Assembly: GCA_033485155.1 (NCBI GenBank)
Contig: JAWQJJ010000002.1
Location: 248,001-312,000 of the forward strand
Direction of reading: 5' to 3'
Origin: Methanomassiliicoccus sp.
Lineage (GTDB): Archaea; Thermoplasmatota; Thermoplasmata; Methanomassiliicoccales; Methanomassiliicoccaceae
Length of the DNA: 64,000 nucleotides
Below the pieces are notes generated by a model that ran no database searches, was not told the origin of the DNA, and worked only from the letters and a program-made list of their open reading frames with translations. The position numbers were made by a program, and so were the translations under genes. This document shows positions 48,346 to 57,538 of this stretch, piece after piece. Within the stretch, counting starts at the first letter, position 1, and each line of letters starts with the position of its first letter.

Positions 48346-49545
48346 CTAAACTTCCCTTCCTCCCGCCTGGAAGATGAGGTTGGCGAAGGTGGCTCGGGAG
48401 AAGGTACGTGATATGGCTGGCCGAGGGTCGTCCCAGGCGTAGTAGGAGTAGCACCGGGCCTTCGTCCAGGGTTGGAGCACATCGGTTAAGGGGTTCAGCT
48501 GGCCGCGGCGGCCGATGACCGACAGTAGGTCCGACGGCCCGTTGAGCCAGCCCACTCCGTCACGCTGCTCCGGGGTCTCGGGAATTTCCTGGCCGGTAAG
48601 ATCAAGGTACTGGATCAGTGGAAAGTTGATCCCCGCCTGGGTGGCCTGGACTGTCTGATACCAGAACCGGCAGTTGATGTCCAGCATCTTGTAGGTCCCG
48701 TCCCGCGCGTCGAGCTTGAACTCAATATCGGCAATCCCCCGGTACCCCATTCCTTCCAGCAAGCGGACCCCCAGGGCGGCCACCTCTTCGTTGCGCACGC
48801 TCCTCACCAGCGTCCCCATCCCGAAATCGATGGGGTACTGCCGTATCTTCTGGGCGGTGAACACGCCCCTGGTCCGCCCTTTCTTGTCGATGTAGACGCT
48901 CACCTCGAAGTGGTTGGTGTTCGGTCCGACCACGATCTCCTGTACCATCGCTTCCAGGCCGGTAGGGAAGACCCGATCGAAGATGGAAGTGAGGTGTTCA
49001 GGACCATCGGCCCGAAAGCCCTTGTTGGGGAAGTGGACCCTCCACAGGTGGCCGGCGTAAGGCTTAACGAACACCGGATACTGCAGCCGGTCCCGCAGTT
49101 CCTCGACGTCCCCAGGGGTCCGGGGGTAAAAGGTCCTGGCGATGGGTATGCCCAGACGCTCAGCCTCGTCCTGCTGGAACCTTTTATCGGTCAATCCTCG
49201 ACAGACCCTCTCGTCAGGAAGGATTATCTCGAATCCCGCGGAAAGGGCGGTGCGATGCTGGGATACGAACTGCACCCAGTGATCGGAGGCGGGGAAGATA
49301 ACTCCCTTCTCGCCTAACTTGGCCGCCTCCTCCATGAGCGCATCGCGCGCCGATGCCGGTTCGCTCCGGGGGCTGGCGGTGAGCAATCCCTGGCCGTAGC
49401 GTGTGGATAAGCCAGCCGAAGGGGAGTAATCGACCACTGTGAGAGGAATCCCAACTCTCCCCAGGCTCCTGGCCACCCCCAGGCCGCTGACGTCTCCGTC
49501 CAGGACGAACGCCCTGGCCTCCCGCGAGAATGAGCTCGTGTCCAC
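48346..49545 (-). CDS. ATP-grasp ligase-like protein
   Basis: A 399-residue ATP-grasp protein. The N-terminal domain has 'AFVLDGDVSGLGVARSLGRV' and 'GVIFPASDHWVQFVSQHRTA'. The ATP-binding part includes 'YPVFVKPYAGHLWRVHF', 'EAMVQEIVVGPNTNHFEVSV' and 'DIEFKLDARDGTYKMLDINC', whose final Glu/Asp-Asn residues bind Mg-ATP. It shares layout with 27805-29070, including 'PASDHWV'/'PVSDQWV', so the two are paralogues. It would form an amide or ester from a carboxylic acid through an acyl phosphate. It starts 57 bases from the PaaK-like gene on the same strand, with an AT-rich gap between. Confidence 0.82.
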   Translation of the reverse strand: MDTSSFSREARAFVLDGDVSGLGVARSLGRVGIPLTVVDYSPSAGLSTRYGQGLLTASPRSEPASARDALMEEAAKLGEKGVIFPASDHWVQFVSQHRTALSAGFEIILPDERVCRGLTDKRFQQDEAERLGIPIARTFYPRTPGDVEELRDRLQYPVFVKPYAGHLWRVHFPNKGFRADGPEHLTSIFDRVFPTGLEAMVQEIVVGPNTNHFEVSVYIDKKGRTRGVFTAQKIRQYPIDFGMGTLVRSVRNEEVAALGVRLLEGMGYRGIADIEFKLDARDGTYKMLDINCRFWYQTVQATQAGINFPLIQYLDLTGQEIPETPEQRDGVGWLNGPSDLLSVIGRRGQLNPLTDVLQPWTKARCYSYYAWDDPRPAISRTFSRATFANLIFQAGGREV

Positions 49546-49602
49546 CGTGGTCCCCCGTTGTTGGATGGTCCCTTATTGTATTTATTGATACAAATAAATA
49601 TC

Positions 49603-51027
49603 TCATGCAGTCCGCGGAGCAATCAATCGGACCATATCTTCAGGGGCCAGCCTCGACTCCACGTTCTTCCATTTCTTCTGTTCCGGGAAGATGTCGAGGC
49701 TCTTTATCCTGATCCCGGCCTCGTACCCCAGCAGGCTGCGGAACCTCTCCTCCACGAGGGTCAAGTCACCTTCGGTCATCCCCTCGCGTCGGAACAGCTC
49801 CACCGTAAAGTCCCCCGCCTTCTCCTGAATCAGCTTCAGGTATTCGGGCACACCTGAAAGCCGAGGTATGATCTCTTTCTCGTAGTAGTTGTCGATGCCC
49901 ACTCCGGAAAGGGCCGTGCCGTCGGTAGTGATGATCATGTCGTTGACCCTCCCTTCGATCGACCTGAAGGTCAGATGGCTACATCCGCATGAGCAACCGT
50001 CCCCAATGGCCACATGGTCTCCCACATCGTAGTTGATGAGGGGCATGGATTTATTCCACAGGCTAGTGCCTATCACGCGCTCCATCCCCCATCCGTCCTC
50101 CACCACCCTTACTATCCCAGCCTCCATGGTCTGGTGATATGAGCCCTCGGCGCATTCTCCCGCTGAGATGACGTTCTCGGACTGCCCGTACCAATCGTAG
50201 ATCGGACAGCCGAGGCTGTTCTCGATAGTTTCCCGCATGAACCGGGGTAGCTGCTCGGAGCTGGTGTGCACGAACTTCGGGGCTACGTCCAAGGATATGC
50301 TGGAAGCTTCCATTCCCTTGGCCAGCACATATAGCGAATGAGGGTACCCCCTGATGATTTCGGGGCGGAAGCGGTTCAATCGATCAGCCATTCTCCGAAC
50401 ATTGATCGGCTCCAGCGCATAGGTGTTGAAGGTGAGCTCCCCTACCCGGCCGTCCCATCTCCACAGAGATCCGCTGGCTCGTTCAGAGACGAAGTCGCCG
50501 CGGAAGGAAGCGATGCGAGCGCTGAGGCCCGAGGCACCGCTGGCCAGGTAGTGCCGCCATACCGCGGCCTGCTCAATTTCGCGGGTCTGCTGGTCAAGGA
50601 GGAACCGAAGGGGGCGGCCGGTGGAACCGGTAGTATTGGCTTCCCCCGCCTGTTCGGAGAAGTCGACCGCCACCAATCGAGAATATTCGTTCCTGACGAT
50701 GTCCTTGGTCAGGATCGGTATTTTCTCCAATGTTCTTAGGTCCGCGGAGCTCGGGTCCAGCCCTGATCGATGGAACTGATCGTGGTAATACGGCACACTT
50801 TTTTCCGCATGGGTCAGCATAGCGCGCAGCCGATTGATTTGGTAGCGTTCCAGCTCCTCGGCGGACCAATGCTCGGAGCTGCGCAGATCGACCAATCGCT
50901 TGTAGAATCCGCTACCCAGTAAGGTCCTTCGGGGCAAAGGACGCATCATGGTGCTGACCATTCGACGAGCCCTCGGGGGCATGCTGTCGTAGAACCTCAA
51001 TCCCACGCTGTAGGGAACGAAGCTCAA
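49603..51027 (-). CDS. PaaK/CapK-like AMP-forming ligase
   Basis: A 474-residue adenylate-forming protein. 'ERYQINRLRAMLTHAEKSVP' and 'YYHDQF' are the typical N-terminal region, 'ANTTGSTGRPLRFL' the ATP loop, 'YDWYGQSENVISAGECAEGS' the adenine-binding part, and the Asp of 'NYDVGDHVAI' binds ribose; 'CSCGCSHLTFRSIEGRVND' is the metal-knuckle segment. It is a distant paralogue of 40103-41515 and would activate a carboxylic acid with ATP. The TTG start overlaps the stop of a small upstream frame (TTGA), so translation may be coupled. Substrate unknown. Confidence 0.85.
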   Translation of the reverse strand: MSFVPYSVGLRFYDSMPPRARRMVSTMMRPLPRRTLLGSGFYKRLVDLRSSEHWSAEELERYQINRLRAMLTHAEKSVPYYHDQFHRSGLDPSSADLRTLEKIPILTKDIVRNEYSRLVAVDFSEQAGEANTTGSTGRPLRFLLDQQTREIEQAAVWRHYLASGASGLSARIASFRGDFVSERASGSLWRWDGRVGELTFNTYALEPINVRRMADRLNRFRPEIIRGYPHSLYVLAKGMEASSISLDVAPKFVHTSSEQLPRFMRETIENSLGCPIYDWYGQSENVISAGECAEGSYHQTMEAGIVRVVEDGWGMERVIGTSLWNKSMPLINYDVGDHVAIGDGCSCGCSHLTFRSIEGRVNDMIITTDGTALSGVGIDNYYEKEIIPRLSGVPEYLKLIQEKAGDFTVELFRREGMTEGDLTLVEERFRSLLGYEAGIRIKSLDIFPEQKKWKNVESRLAPEDMVRLIAPRTA

Positions 51028-51137
51028 AGCTCCACTCTCCCGACTCTCTGCCCTACCGACACATAGGTCATGTCATCACATTCGATGATCACGCCCTCCA
51101 CGCTCCGGCCTCCCATCTTCACGCGCTCCTTCCCCAC
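51024..51137 (-). CDS. Possible 37-residue leader or small protein before the PaaK-like gene
   Basis: A short minus-strand frame begins at GTG 51137 with GGAGG four bases upstream and ends in a TGA that overlaps the TTG start of the PaaK-like gene by two bases. The product would contain 'GGRSVEGVIIECDDMTYVSV', which has a protein-like composition. It could be a real small protein, a translation-coupling leader, or the tail of a lost gene. No family recognised. Confidence 0.35.
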   Translation of the reverse strand: MGKERVKMGGRSVEGVIIECDDMTYVSVGQRVGRVEL

Positions 51138-51513
51138 ATTTCCTCCGGATGGATGCAGCCCTCAGGCCCCGCTCCTTGGAGCGAGGGCCGTATGATGATG
51201 GGGCTGCAAGAAAAGCGGCCACTGTCGCCTGTGCCTTTCTTTCATTGAATCAAAGGACCTGATCACTCGATGCTCCCCCTCCATCGGCTCCCCCGTCCTA
51301 TGGCCCACCGCCACCGGGGATGTGAAAACTTCACCATAAATGCTAGCATGAGGAACCTGCCTTGTAGCTGCTGCCCGAATTATTTTGAGTAATATATATC
51401 CAACTTCCCCTTTTTGAATATCACGGCATTACATTATATCGATTGAATTCAATACTGGCTTGGTGCTAGGTAAAGTCGGTCACGATCGGCCACACTTGGC
51501 ACCGGTGGATGGG
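51138..51513. other. Divergent intergenic region
   Basis: No gene seen. The GC-rich part (51138-51350) has no clear signal. From about 51375 the DNA is AT-rich (AGTAATATATATCC, ACATTATATCGA), a good promoter zone for the gene at 51514. Confidence 0.5.
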
Positions 51514-53157
51514 ATGAGTTCCAAGCTTAGGGTCGGTTTGTTGTTGGACGGTGCGAGCGTGCCATACTGGGCCGCTCGGTCGATCGAGAGGATGGCCAAG
51601 CTGGAGTCAGCGGAGATCGTCTTGGTGGTGGTGGACGGGGGGACCGAAAAACCGATCGACCCCACGCGGGCCACGGAATCGTTCCTTTACGACACCTACA
51701 TCTGGTTAGACCGTCGGAAGAACCGCCAGGCCCTGGACCCACTGGCCCGGGAGGATCTGCCCAAGGAGCTGGACAAGGCGGGACGGGTGTATCTCAAGCG
51801 CACCGCGGATCCCCACCGGACCATTTCTGAGGAAGTGGTGAGCAAAATAAAAGAAAAGGACCTTGACGTCCTGATCGACATAGGAAAGGTCACCCCCCTG
51901 GGCGAGCTGTCGAGGTGCGCGAGACAGGGCGTTTGGTCTTTCTCCGCCGGCGACGGGGAAAGTTACGATGGCCATTCCCCGGGCTTCTGGGAGATCTACC
52001 ATCACGAGCCGATCACCTCCGCTCACGTCCGCCGGATATGCGGGGGCACCACATCCATCATCTACATTTCGCACTCGCACACCATCACTCGTTCGGAGAA
52101 GAAGAACCGTGACCAGCTCTACATCAAGGGCATATCGTTTCTCCCCCGCCTGCTGGACGAGCAATCGGCGAGGGGCAACGAGCCTCTTACCGCCAAGAAC
52201 GACGGGACGGTGACCGATTGGGGGCCCCTGCACCGCTCCGGCCCGGGCAACCTGGACATGCTGTCCTTCTACCTGCGACGCTTACCCCGGGACCTCACCT
52301 TCCTGACCAAGCGGGCGCTGTTCGAAGAGCGCTGGGGGGTCATGTACAGTATGGACGGGAAGATACCGTCCAACTACTCCGGGTTCAAGCATCTTGTGCC
52401 CCCTCCTCACACCTGGTGGGGGGATCCCATGGTCGCCCAAGATGACAAGGACTTCTACATCTTCGTCGAGGAGCTGGTACTCCCCAGAAGTCGCAACCAC
52501 GCGCACATATCGGTCATCAAGGTCGATGCCAAGGGGGGCCATCAGGCTCCGGTGACCGTGCTGGAGCGCCCCTACCATCTATCCTATCCCTTCGTTTTCC
52601 AGTGGAAGGGCACTCATTACATGGTGCCGGAATCCTCCAACAACCGGACCATCGAGCTTTATGAGGCGACCGAGTTCCCGTACAACTGGAAGCCGGTGAA
52701 GGAGATCATGACCGGGGTCTCGGCCGTCGACACCACATTGGTGCGACGGAACGGTTTGTGGTGGATGTTCACCAACATCCGGGAGAACGAGGGCGGACCG
52801 ATCAACGACGAACTCTTCCTATTCTACTCCGAGGACCTCTTGGCGGATCGCTGGGAGCCCCATCCCCTGAATCCCATCATCTCCGACGCCAGCACGGCCC
52901 GGCCCGCCGGACGAATCTTCGAAATGGATGGTGTGTTGTACCGTCCCTCGCAGGACTGCTCCCGATGCTACGGCTATGCGGTCAATATCAACCGCATCCA
53001 GGAGATGGACGAGAAGAGCTATCGGGAGACAAGGACGGCATATTTGGAGCCTAAGGAGTTCCCTGGGGCCAGTAGGGTCCACACCTTCAGCCATATCCAC
53101 GGCCTGACCGCGGTGGACACCTACATCGCCCGTTCCCGCTTCATCCCCAATCGCTGA
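51514..53157 (+). CDS. Formyltransferase-like/beta-propeller fusion (GINT1-N-like)
   Basis: A 547-residue cytoplasmic protein. Residues about 1-215 resemble the formyltransferase fold: 'KLRVGLLLDGASVPYWAARS', 'DVLIDIGKVTPLG' and 'GVWSFSAGDGESYDGHSPGF', where the last matches the 'G.hN.H' substrate region of formyltransferases. From about 265 on, a propeller of GH43/GINT1 N-terminal type follows: 'NYSGFKHLVPPPHTWWGDPM', 'KDFYIFVEEL', 'YPFVFQWKGTHYMVPESSNN'. The combination occurs in polysaccharide loci and may N-formylate or transfer an amino sugar; the reaction is not established. The ATG at 51514 has GGTGG upstream; a TTG at 51460 adds 18 unlikely residues. Confidence 0.75.
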   Translation: MSSKLRVGLLLDGASVPYWAARSIERMAKLESAEIVLVVVDGGTEKPIDPTRATESFLYDTYIWLDRRKNRQALDPLAREDLPKELDKAGRVYLKRTADPHRTISEEVVSKIKEKDLDVLIDIGKVTPLGELSRCARQGVWSFSAGDGESYDGHSPGFWEIYHHEPITSAHVRRICGGTTSIIYISHSHTITRSEKKNRDQLYIKGISFLPRLLDEQSARGNEPLTAKNDGTVTDWGPLHRSGPGNLDMLSFYLRRLPRDLTFLTKRALFEERWGVMYSMDGKIPSNYSGFKHLVPPPHTWWGDPMVAQDDKDFYIFVEELVLPRSRNHAHISVIKVDAKGGHQAPVTVLERPYHLSYPFVFQWKGTHYMVPESSNNRTIELYEATEFPYNWKPVKEIMTGVSAVDTTLVRRNGLWWMFTNIRENEGGPINDELFLFYSEDLLADRWEPHPLNPIISDASTARPAGRIFEMDGVLYRPSQDCSRCYGYAVNINRIQEMDEKSYRETRTAYLEPKEFPGASRVHTFSHIHGLTAVDTYIARSRFIPNR

Positions 53158-54267
53158 TCACCGGTGCTCGGTCAGCAGGCGAAGGTAGACCGCCGATAGC
53201 TGGTCAGCGAGGTTGGGCCAGGCGTAACGTTGCGCCTGGGTCGCGATCTCATCGGCATCCCACCGGCGGTCCAGGGCATCCTCGATGCACTTGGCCAGCG
53301 AGGCCGAGTCCCCGGGAGGGCACAGCAGGCCGAGCTTCTCTGAGGATATGATGTCGGGAATGCCCCCCACCCTCGTCCCCACGAACGGACGGCCGCAGCC
53401 CAGGCACTCGAACATCACCGTCGGATTGCCCTCTCCAAGGCTGGGAAGGACGAAGACATCTGCGGCGGTCATCCACTGGGCGATGCTGGACGAGGGCATG
53501 GGCGGGTGGACGAATTGCACCATTTCCGTTAGATGAAGCTCTGCCACCCGGTCCGCGAGCTTTTGCCTCAGGGAACCGTCGCCGAGGATGAAAAGGCGGG
53601 CATCGGGCACTTGCTCGCCGACCTCGGCCATGGCCTCGATGAGATGGGCATGTCCCTTGATCGGCTCCAGGTATCCCACCGTCACCAGTACCCGCCCTTC
53701 GACCGGGATGCCGAGAGCCCTCCTGGCCTCGTCCCGATCCCCGGGCCGGAAGGCCCTCGCATCGAAGCCGTTAGGCAGGGAGAGGACCTCCCGCCCTTTA
53801 CCGACGATCGGGCCGATGCTGTCCACCCACGAGGGTGACGTGACCAGCACGGCGTCGGCCTTCCCGAGCGTCCTCCGCACCAACCATCTGGTCGGTGAGG
53901 AGGCCTGTTCGTAGAATTCCTTGAACATCCCGCCGTGGATGTGGACGACCACGGCCCGCGCTATGCGCTTCGCCCGGTTGATGTACGGCACGTTGCGCAG
54001 GAAACTGTAATAGGACGAGGTGTGGACGTGAACGATGTCCGCCCGGTAGCGCTTGGAGGTGAAGTTAAAGCTGATCACGGCCCTCAGGTCGCGGAGCGGC
54101 TGGAGAAAGGGGTAGCGCGAACCCGAACCTCCGGTCCGGAACACCGTGACCTCGAACCCGTTGTATGGTAAGAAATCCCGCATGTTGCGGACGAAGTTGG
54201 CCACTCCGCCGTTGGGCGGGGGGAGGGGGCCCACCATAATCACCGAGCCCTTATGCTGGTCAGGCAT
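53158..54267 (-). CDS. Glycosyltransferase family 4
   Basis: A 369-residue GT-B enzyme. The acceptor domain has 'PPPNGGVANFVRNMRDFLPY'. The donor domain has 'VLVTVGYLEPIKGHAHLIEA', 'LFILGDGSLRQKL' and 'LPSLGEGNPTVMFECLGCGR', with the expected glutamates. It starts 36 bases after the GT-C-like gene on the same strand with GGAGG seven bases before the ATG, and its stop abuts the end of the convergent gene at 53157. It pairs with the GT-C-like gene as 6310-7485 does with 7496-9175. Confidence 0.9.
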   Translation of the reverse strand: MPDQHKGSVIMVGPLPPPNGGVANFVRNMRDFLPYNGFEVTVFRTGGSGSRYPFLQPLRDLRAVISFNFTSKRYRADIVHVHTSSYYSFLRNVPYINRAKRIARAVVVHIHGGMFKEFYEQASSPTRWLVRRTLGKADAVLVTSPSWVDSIGPIVGKGREVLSLPNGFDARAFRPGDRDEARRALGIPVEGRVLVTVGYLEPIKGHAHLIEAMAEVGEQVPDARLFILGDGSLRQKLADRVAELHLTEMVQFVHPPMPSSSIAQWMTAADVFVLPSLGEGNPTVMFECLGCGRPFVGTRVGGIPDIISSEKLGLLCPPGDSASLAKCIEDALDRRWDADEIATQAQRYAWPNLADQLSAVYLRLLTEHR

Positions 54268-54303
54268 GCGCCTGCCTCCAGGCCGTGATGCAGCTCACGA
54301 CGG

Positions 54304-56064
54304 TCACCGCGACCGCATGTACACCGTCATGTCGCCGCCTTCGTACACATGACCTACCGTCCTCTGGTACTCGAGTCCCTGAAAGTCGCTCGCCGTCTGC
54401 TTTTCGGTGGCCGCCCAGGCCTTGGTGTAGGCCATCTCCTCATAGGTGGTGATGACCAGGTAGGCAGCAGTGGTCGCTGTATCATTGAAGTTCAGGAACG
54501 AGCTGAAGTGGGCTCCCGTAGTGATATCGTTGTCCTGGATCGCTGAACCTTCGCCCCTGGTGTACGACGCGCCGTAGAGGAGGTTGGTATACCTCCAAGG
54601 TGAGGTCTGGACGGTGAAGAGGGTAAAGTCATCGCTCTTATCGGTGATCAGCCAGTTGGAACCTACAGTCTCCGCCTTGGTCACCGAGGCGTTGGGGAAC
54701 CTGCTGTTGGGGTCCTGGTACACCGTGTACACGGTGCTCACCAGGCAGAGGACGATGACCAGCGAGACCAGGCGGTGCAGGTTCTTCCTGCCTCCCGACC
54801 TCAGGGTGTACAGAACGAACCCGACCAGGGGGATGGTGAAGATGATGATGAAATCCAGGTTGATCAGCCGGTACGGGTTGTGGGTGTAGGTGAAGAGCAC
54901 GATCCCGGCCAGGAACACGCCCCCGATGATGAAGAGCGCGACCAGGACGGTCATGATGTGCGTCCTCCAGCCCCGCCTGAGCACGTACACCGCGGCGGCG
55001 AGGGCGATCACCGCATAGATCAGGTCGTCGATGGTGCACACGAGCACCGATTGCAGCGTGGACAGGAGCCCGATCTCGGACGCCTGGGCAGAGGCATTGG
55101 CGAAGGTGCTGGTGCCCTCTCCCAGAACCATGAGCTCCTTGATGATGTTCTGCAGGTCGACGACCAGAGTGGAATGGAAGACGATCCATCCGAACAGCAA
55201 AGCGAAGCCGAACAAGGCCATGTAGATGGAGACGGACCGGGTCTTCTTCGCGGTCACCTTCTCGGTGACCGCCACGATCGCCAGGAAGATGATGGCGAAC
55301 ATCGCCACCAGGGGATGCCCGATGGTGAAGAATATGACGAACAGGACGAGAGGCACCTTGAACCGCCAATCGCCGCTCTGGCACTTCCACAGCACGAAGA
55401 AGAAGAGCGGGAGTAGCAGCACGCTCAGGGTCTCATTGAACAAGGTGGGGATGAACCAGGCGAAGAAGATGGGCATGGACGCCAGCATCATCGAGGTCAC
55501 ATACATGGGCTTGGGGATGATGGTCCGGGACCAGCAGAGGATGCCCACGGTGTAGGCGGTGAAGAAGATGGCCGGGAAGATCTGGGACATCAGGATCATG
55601 CCCTGGCCGATGATGTCACCGGTCATGGCCATGATGATCGAGGCGTAAGGGTAGAAGTTGGAGGCGCTGAAGAAACCGCTGGCGAAGATGTCCTTGGCGT
55701 AACCGACGTAGGAGAGGGAATCGGTCCTCTCGATGTAGATGAACCCCTTGATGAGATACAGCGAGATAAGCACGAAGTTGGAGAGGATGATCTCGAACAG
55801 CCCCACCGCCCACAGCTTGTGTTTTGTCCCATAGTAGGTGTAGAACAGCAGGATGCCGGTGAGCTGGCAGAAGATGACCGCCAGCCAGAAGATCAACGGC
55901 GTGCTTTCATAGACCGAATACTCGTACCCGCTCATGGGGTTATTGTATACCACGAGCACCGCCGCGGTCATGATGACGAACGAAAGCACCCCGAGGAGGA
56001 CAAAGTACCTATGAAGCCTTTGATCCTCAGACACTCCCACCATCGGCTTAGATCCCTGTCCCAT
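54304..56064 (-). CDS. GT-C-like multipass membrane protein
   Basis: A 586-residue protein with about 12 membrane helices and a C-terminal outer domain (about 450-586). The first outer loop holds 'YIERTDSLSYVGYAKDI'. A later part reads 'PTLFNETLSVLLLPLFFFVL' and the outer domain 'VGSNWLITDKSDDFTLFTVQ'. It is the full-length paralogue of 7496-9175 ('YNNPMSGYEYSVYESTP' against 'YNAPMGKYEYSVYQSTP') and shows that the other gene's start lies upstream of its TTG. GT-C enzymes use lipid-phosphate sugars on the outer face; membership is likely from topology and the acidic loop but not proven. Confidence 0.72.
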   Translation of the reverse strand: MGQGSKPMVGVSEDQRLHRYFVLLGVLSFVIMTAAVLVVYNNPMSGYEYSVYESTPLIFWLAVIFCQLTGILLFYTYYGTKHKLWAVGLFEIILSNFVLISLYLIKGFIYIERTDSLSYVGYAKDIFASGFFSASNFYPYASIIMAMTGDIIGQGMILMSQIFPAIFFTAYTVGILCWSRTIIPKPMYVTSMMLASMPIFFAWFIPTLFNETLSVLLLPLFFFVLWKCQSGDWRFKVPLVLFVIFFTIGHPLVAMFAIIFLAIVAVTEKVTAKKTRSVSIYMALFGFALLFGWIVFHSTLVVDLQNIIKELMVLGEGTSTFANASAQASEIGLLSTLQSVLVCTIDDLIYAVIALAAAVYVLRRGWRTHIMTVLVALFIIGGVFLAGIVLFTYTHNPYRLINLDFIIIFTIPLVGFVLYTLRSGGRKNLHRLVSLVIVLCLVSTVYTVYQDPNSRFPNASVTKAETVGSNWLITDKSDDFTLFTVQTSPWRYTNLLYGASYTRGEGSAIQDNDITTGAHFSSFLNFNDTATTAAYLVITTYEEMAYTKAWAATEKQTASDFQGLEYQRTVGHVYEGGDMTVYMRSR

Positions 56065-56183
56065 TGCTTTGCCTCGCGTGACTAGGCGTATTTATTACTG
56101 AACCAATAATAATGTTTCGGCTATAGTAACCACCCACGGGACTCTGCCAGCGGTATGGTCGCGACGGAAGGCCGGTCGCAGGC

Positions 56184-57011
56184 TCAGATGACATCGGCCA
56201 ACCGCCGCTCGTAGGCTTTGAAGTACAGCAGCCCGAAGAAGAACACCGCCAGGGTCAGGGGGATGGACACCAGGAACAGCTGGATGTCGAGGGCGGAATC
56301 GAAGATGAAGGCACGCTGGGCGGACATTATTCCTGCCAGGGGGTTCAGGGTGAGGAACCACTTCAGGGTCGGGTCCTGCACCCAGGAGGCTGGATAAAGC
56401 ACAGGTGTGGCGTACAGGAGGATGGTGATGAAGAATGGCACGATGTATTGCACATCGCGGTACTTGGCGGCCATGGCCGACATGAAGAACGATAGGCCGG
56501 TCACCAGCAGGAAGGTCAGCACCAGGGGGAGAATGACCAATGGCAGGTAGAGGGACAACCCCGTTCCGGTGGCGATGATGATGACGAAGAACAATCCCCA
56601 TGCGATTCCATAGTCCAGCAAGGCTGCGATGACCAGGCTCAGGGGCAGCAGGAGGCGGGGGAAGTATACCTTGGTGACCATCGCCGAGTTGGTGACCAAG
56701 CTCATCGATGCACCGTTGAGGGCGGTGGAGAAGAAGGTCCACAGCATCAGGCCGGCATAGAGGAAGGGCACCGGCTTCACCCCGCCGGTTTTTAGTCCGG
56801 CGACGTTGTAGAAGATGACCGCGAAGATGACCGTGGTGAGAAGGGGCTGCAAGACCGCCCACAGCACGCCGATGGCCGTCTGCTTGTATTTGGTCTTGAT
56901 CTGCTTCAGGGTGAGGAAATAGAGCAGTTCCCGGTAATCCCATATCTCCTTGAGGCCAAGCTCCCATCGGGAGGCCTTGGGGCGGATGTACTTCTCCTTT
57001 ACGCTAACCAT
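56184..57011 (-). CDS. Wzm-like ABC-2 permease for polysaccharide export
   Basis: A 275-residue permease with six membrane helices. The amphipathic N-terminal part 'ELGLKEIWDYRELLYFLTLK' and 'QIKTKYKQTAIGVLWAVLQP' are the hallmark of Wzm/TagG exporters, and 'KYRDVQYIVPFFITILLYAT' and 'LNPLAGIMSAQRAF' follow as usual. With the Wzt-like ATPase at 36753-38000 it would export a finished polysaccharide. The ATG at 57011 is preceded in frame by a TTG at 57014. Downstream on the same strand are the GT-C-like and GT4 genes. Confidence 0.9.
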   Translation of the reverse strand: MVSVKEKYIRPKASRWELGLKEIWDYRELLYFLTLKQIKTKYKQTAIGVLWAVLQPLLTTVIFAVIFYNVAGLKTGGVKPVPFLYAGLMLWTFFSTALNGASMSLVTNSAMVTKVYFPRLLLPLSLVIAALLDYGIAWGLFFVIIIATGTGLSLYLPLVILPLVLTFLLVTGLSFFMSAMAAKYRDVQYIVPFFITILLYATPVLYPASWVQDPTLKWFLTLNPLAGIMSAQRAFIFDSALDIQLFLVSIPLTLAVFFFGLLYFKAYERRLADVI

Positions 57012-57118
57012 CAACCGTCACTGATGCTCACCCACACATGCGAAGCCCACTATAAATCGTTGGGGCCATCACAACTGGGCAGCAACCATAATAAATCCCT
57101 CCCGCCCCTCTTGCGGGC

Positions 57119-57535
57119 ATGCCCCTCGGAGACCCTATGGGCGGGGAGACCCCGGAGATCGAACGCGGCAAGCTGCTTAGAGTGGGACAGGTCTGGGTGC
57201 CTGTCAGCGATCTCCCCCGAGCGGTGGAGGTATACACCACGGTGTTCGGCCTCACCCTCGTGGCCACCGACGAGCGGAACGGCTTCGCCCGGCTGTCCAT
57301 GAGGGACGGCCCCGACCTCGTGCTCCATCTCCCCCGATCGGGGGGTGAGGAGCCAGGGATTAACACTGGCATAACCTTCATCACCGATTCGATCTACGAT
57401 TTTCACAAGGTCATGGTGGACGAGGCGGTGGACTTCCCGCTGAAGCCGATGCGCGATTCCAGCGGCCGCCTGGTGGCAAGGTTCACCGACGAGGACGGGA
57501 ACGAGTTCGAGGTCATGGAAGCCTCGCCCGGATGA
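57119..57535 (+). CDS. Glyoxalase/bleomycin-resistance (VOC) family protein
   Basis: A 138-residue VOC-superfamily protein. 'LRVGQVWVPVSDLPRAVEVY' with 'TTVFGLTLVATDERNGFARL' and 'ARFTDEDGNEFEVMEA' are the two halves of the beta-alpha-beta repeat. The usual first metal histidine in 'V.HV...D' is a Trp/Val here, while Glu in 'NEFEVME' remains, so metal binding is uncertain. A TATA-like ATAATAAATC about 30 bases before the ATG suggests a leaderless mRNA. Function of this member unknown; it ends four bases from the convergent surface-protein gene. Confidence 0.8.
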   Translation: MPLGDPMGGETPEIERGKLLRVGQVWVPVSDLPRAVEVYTTVFGLTLVATDERNGFARLSMRDGPDLVLHLPRSGGEEPGINTGITFITDSIYDFHKVMVDEAVDFPLKPMRDSSGRLVARFTDEDGNEFEVMEASPG

Positions 57536-57538
57536 CCC

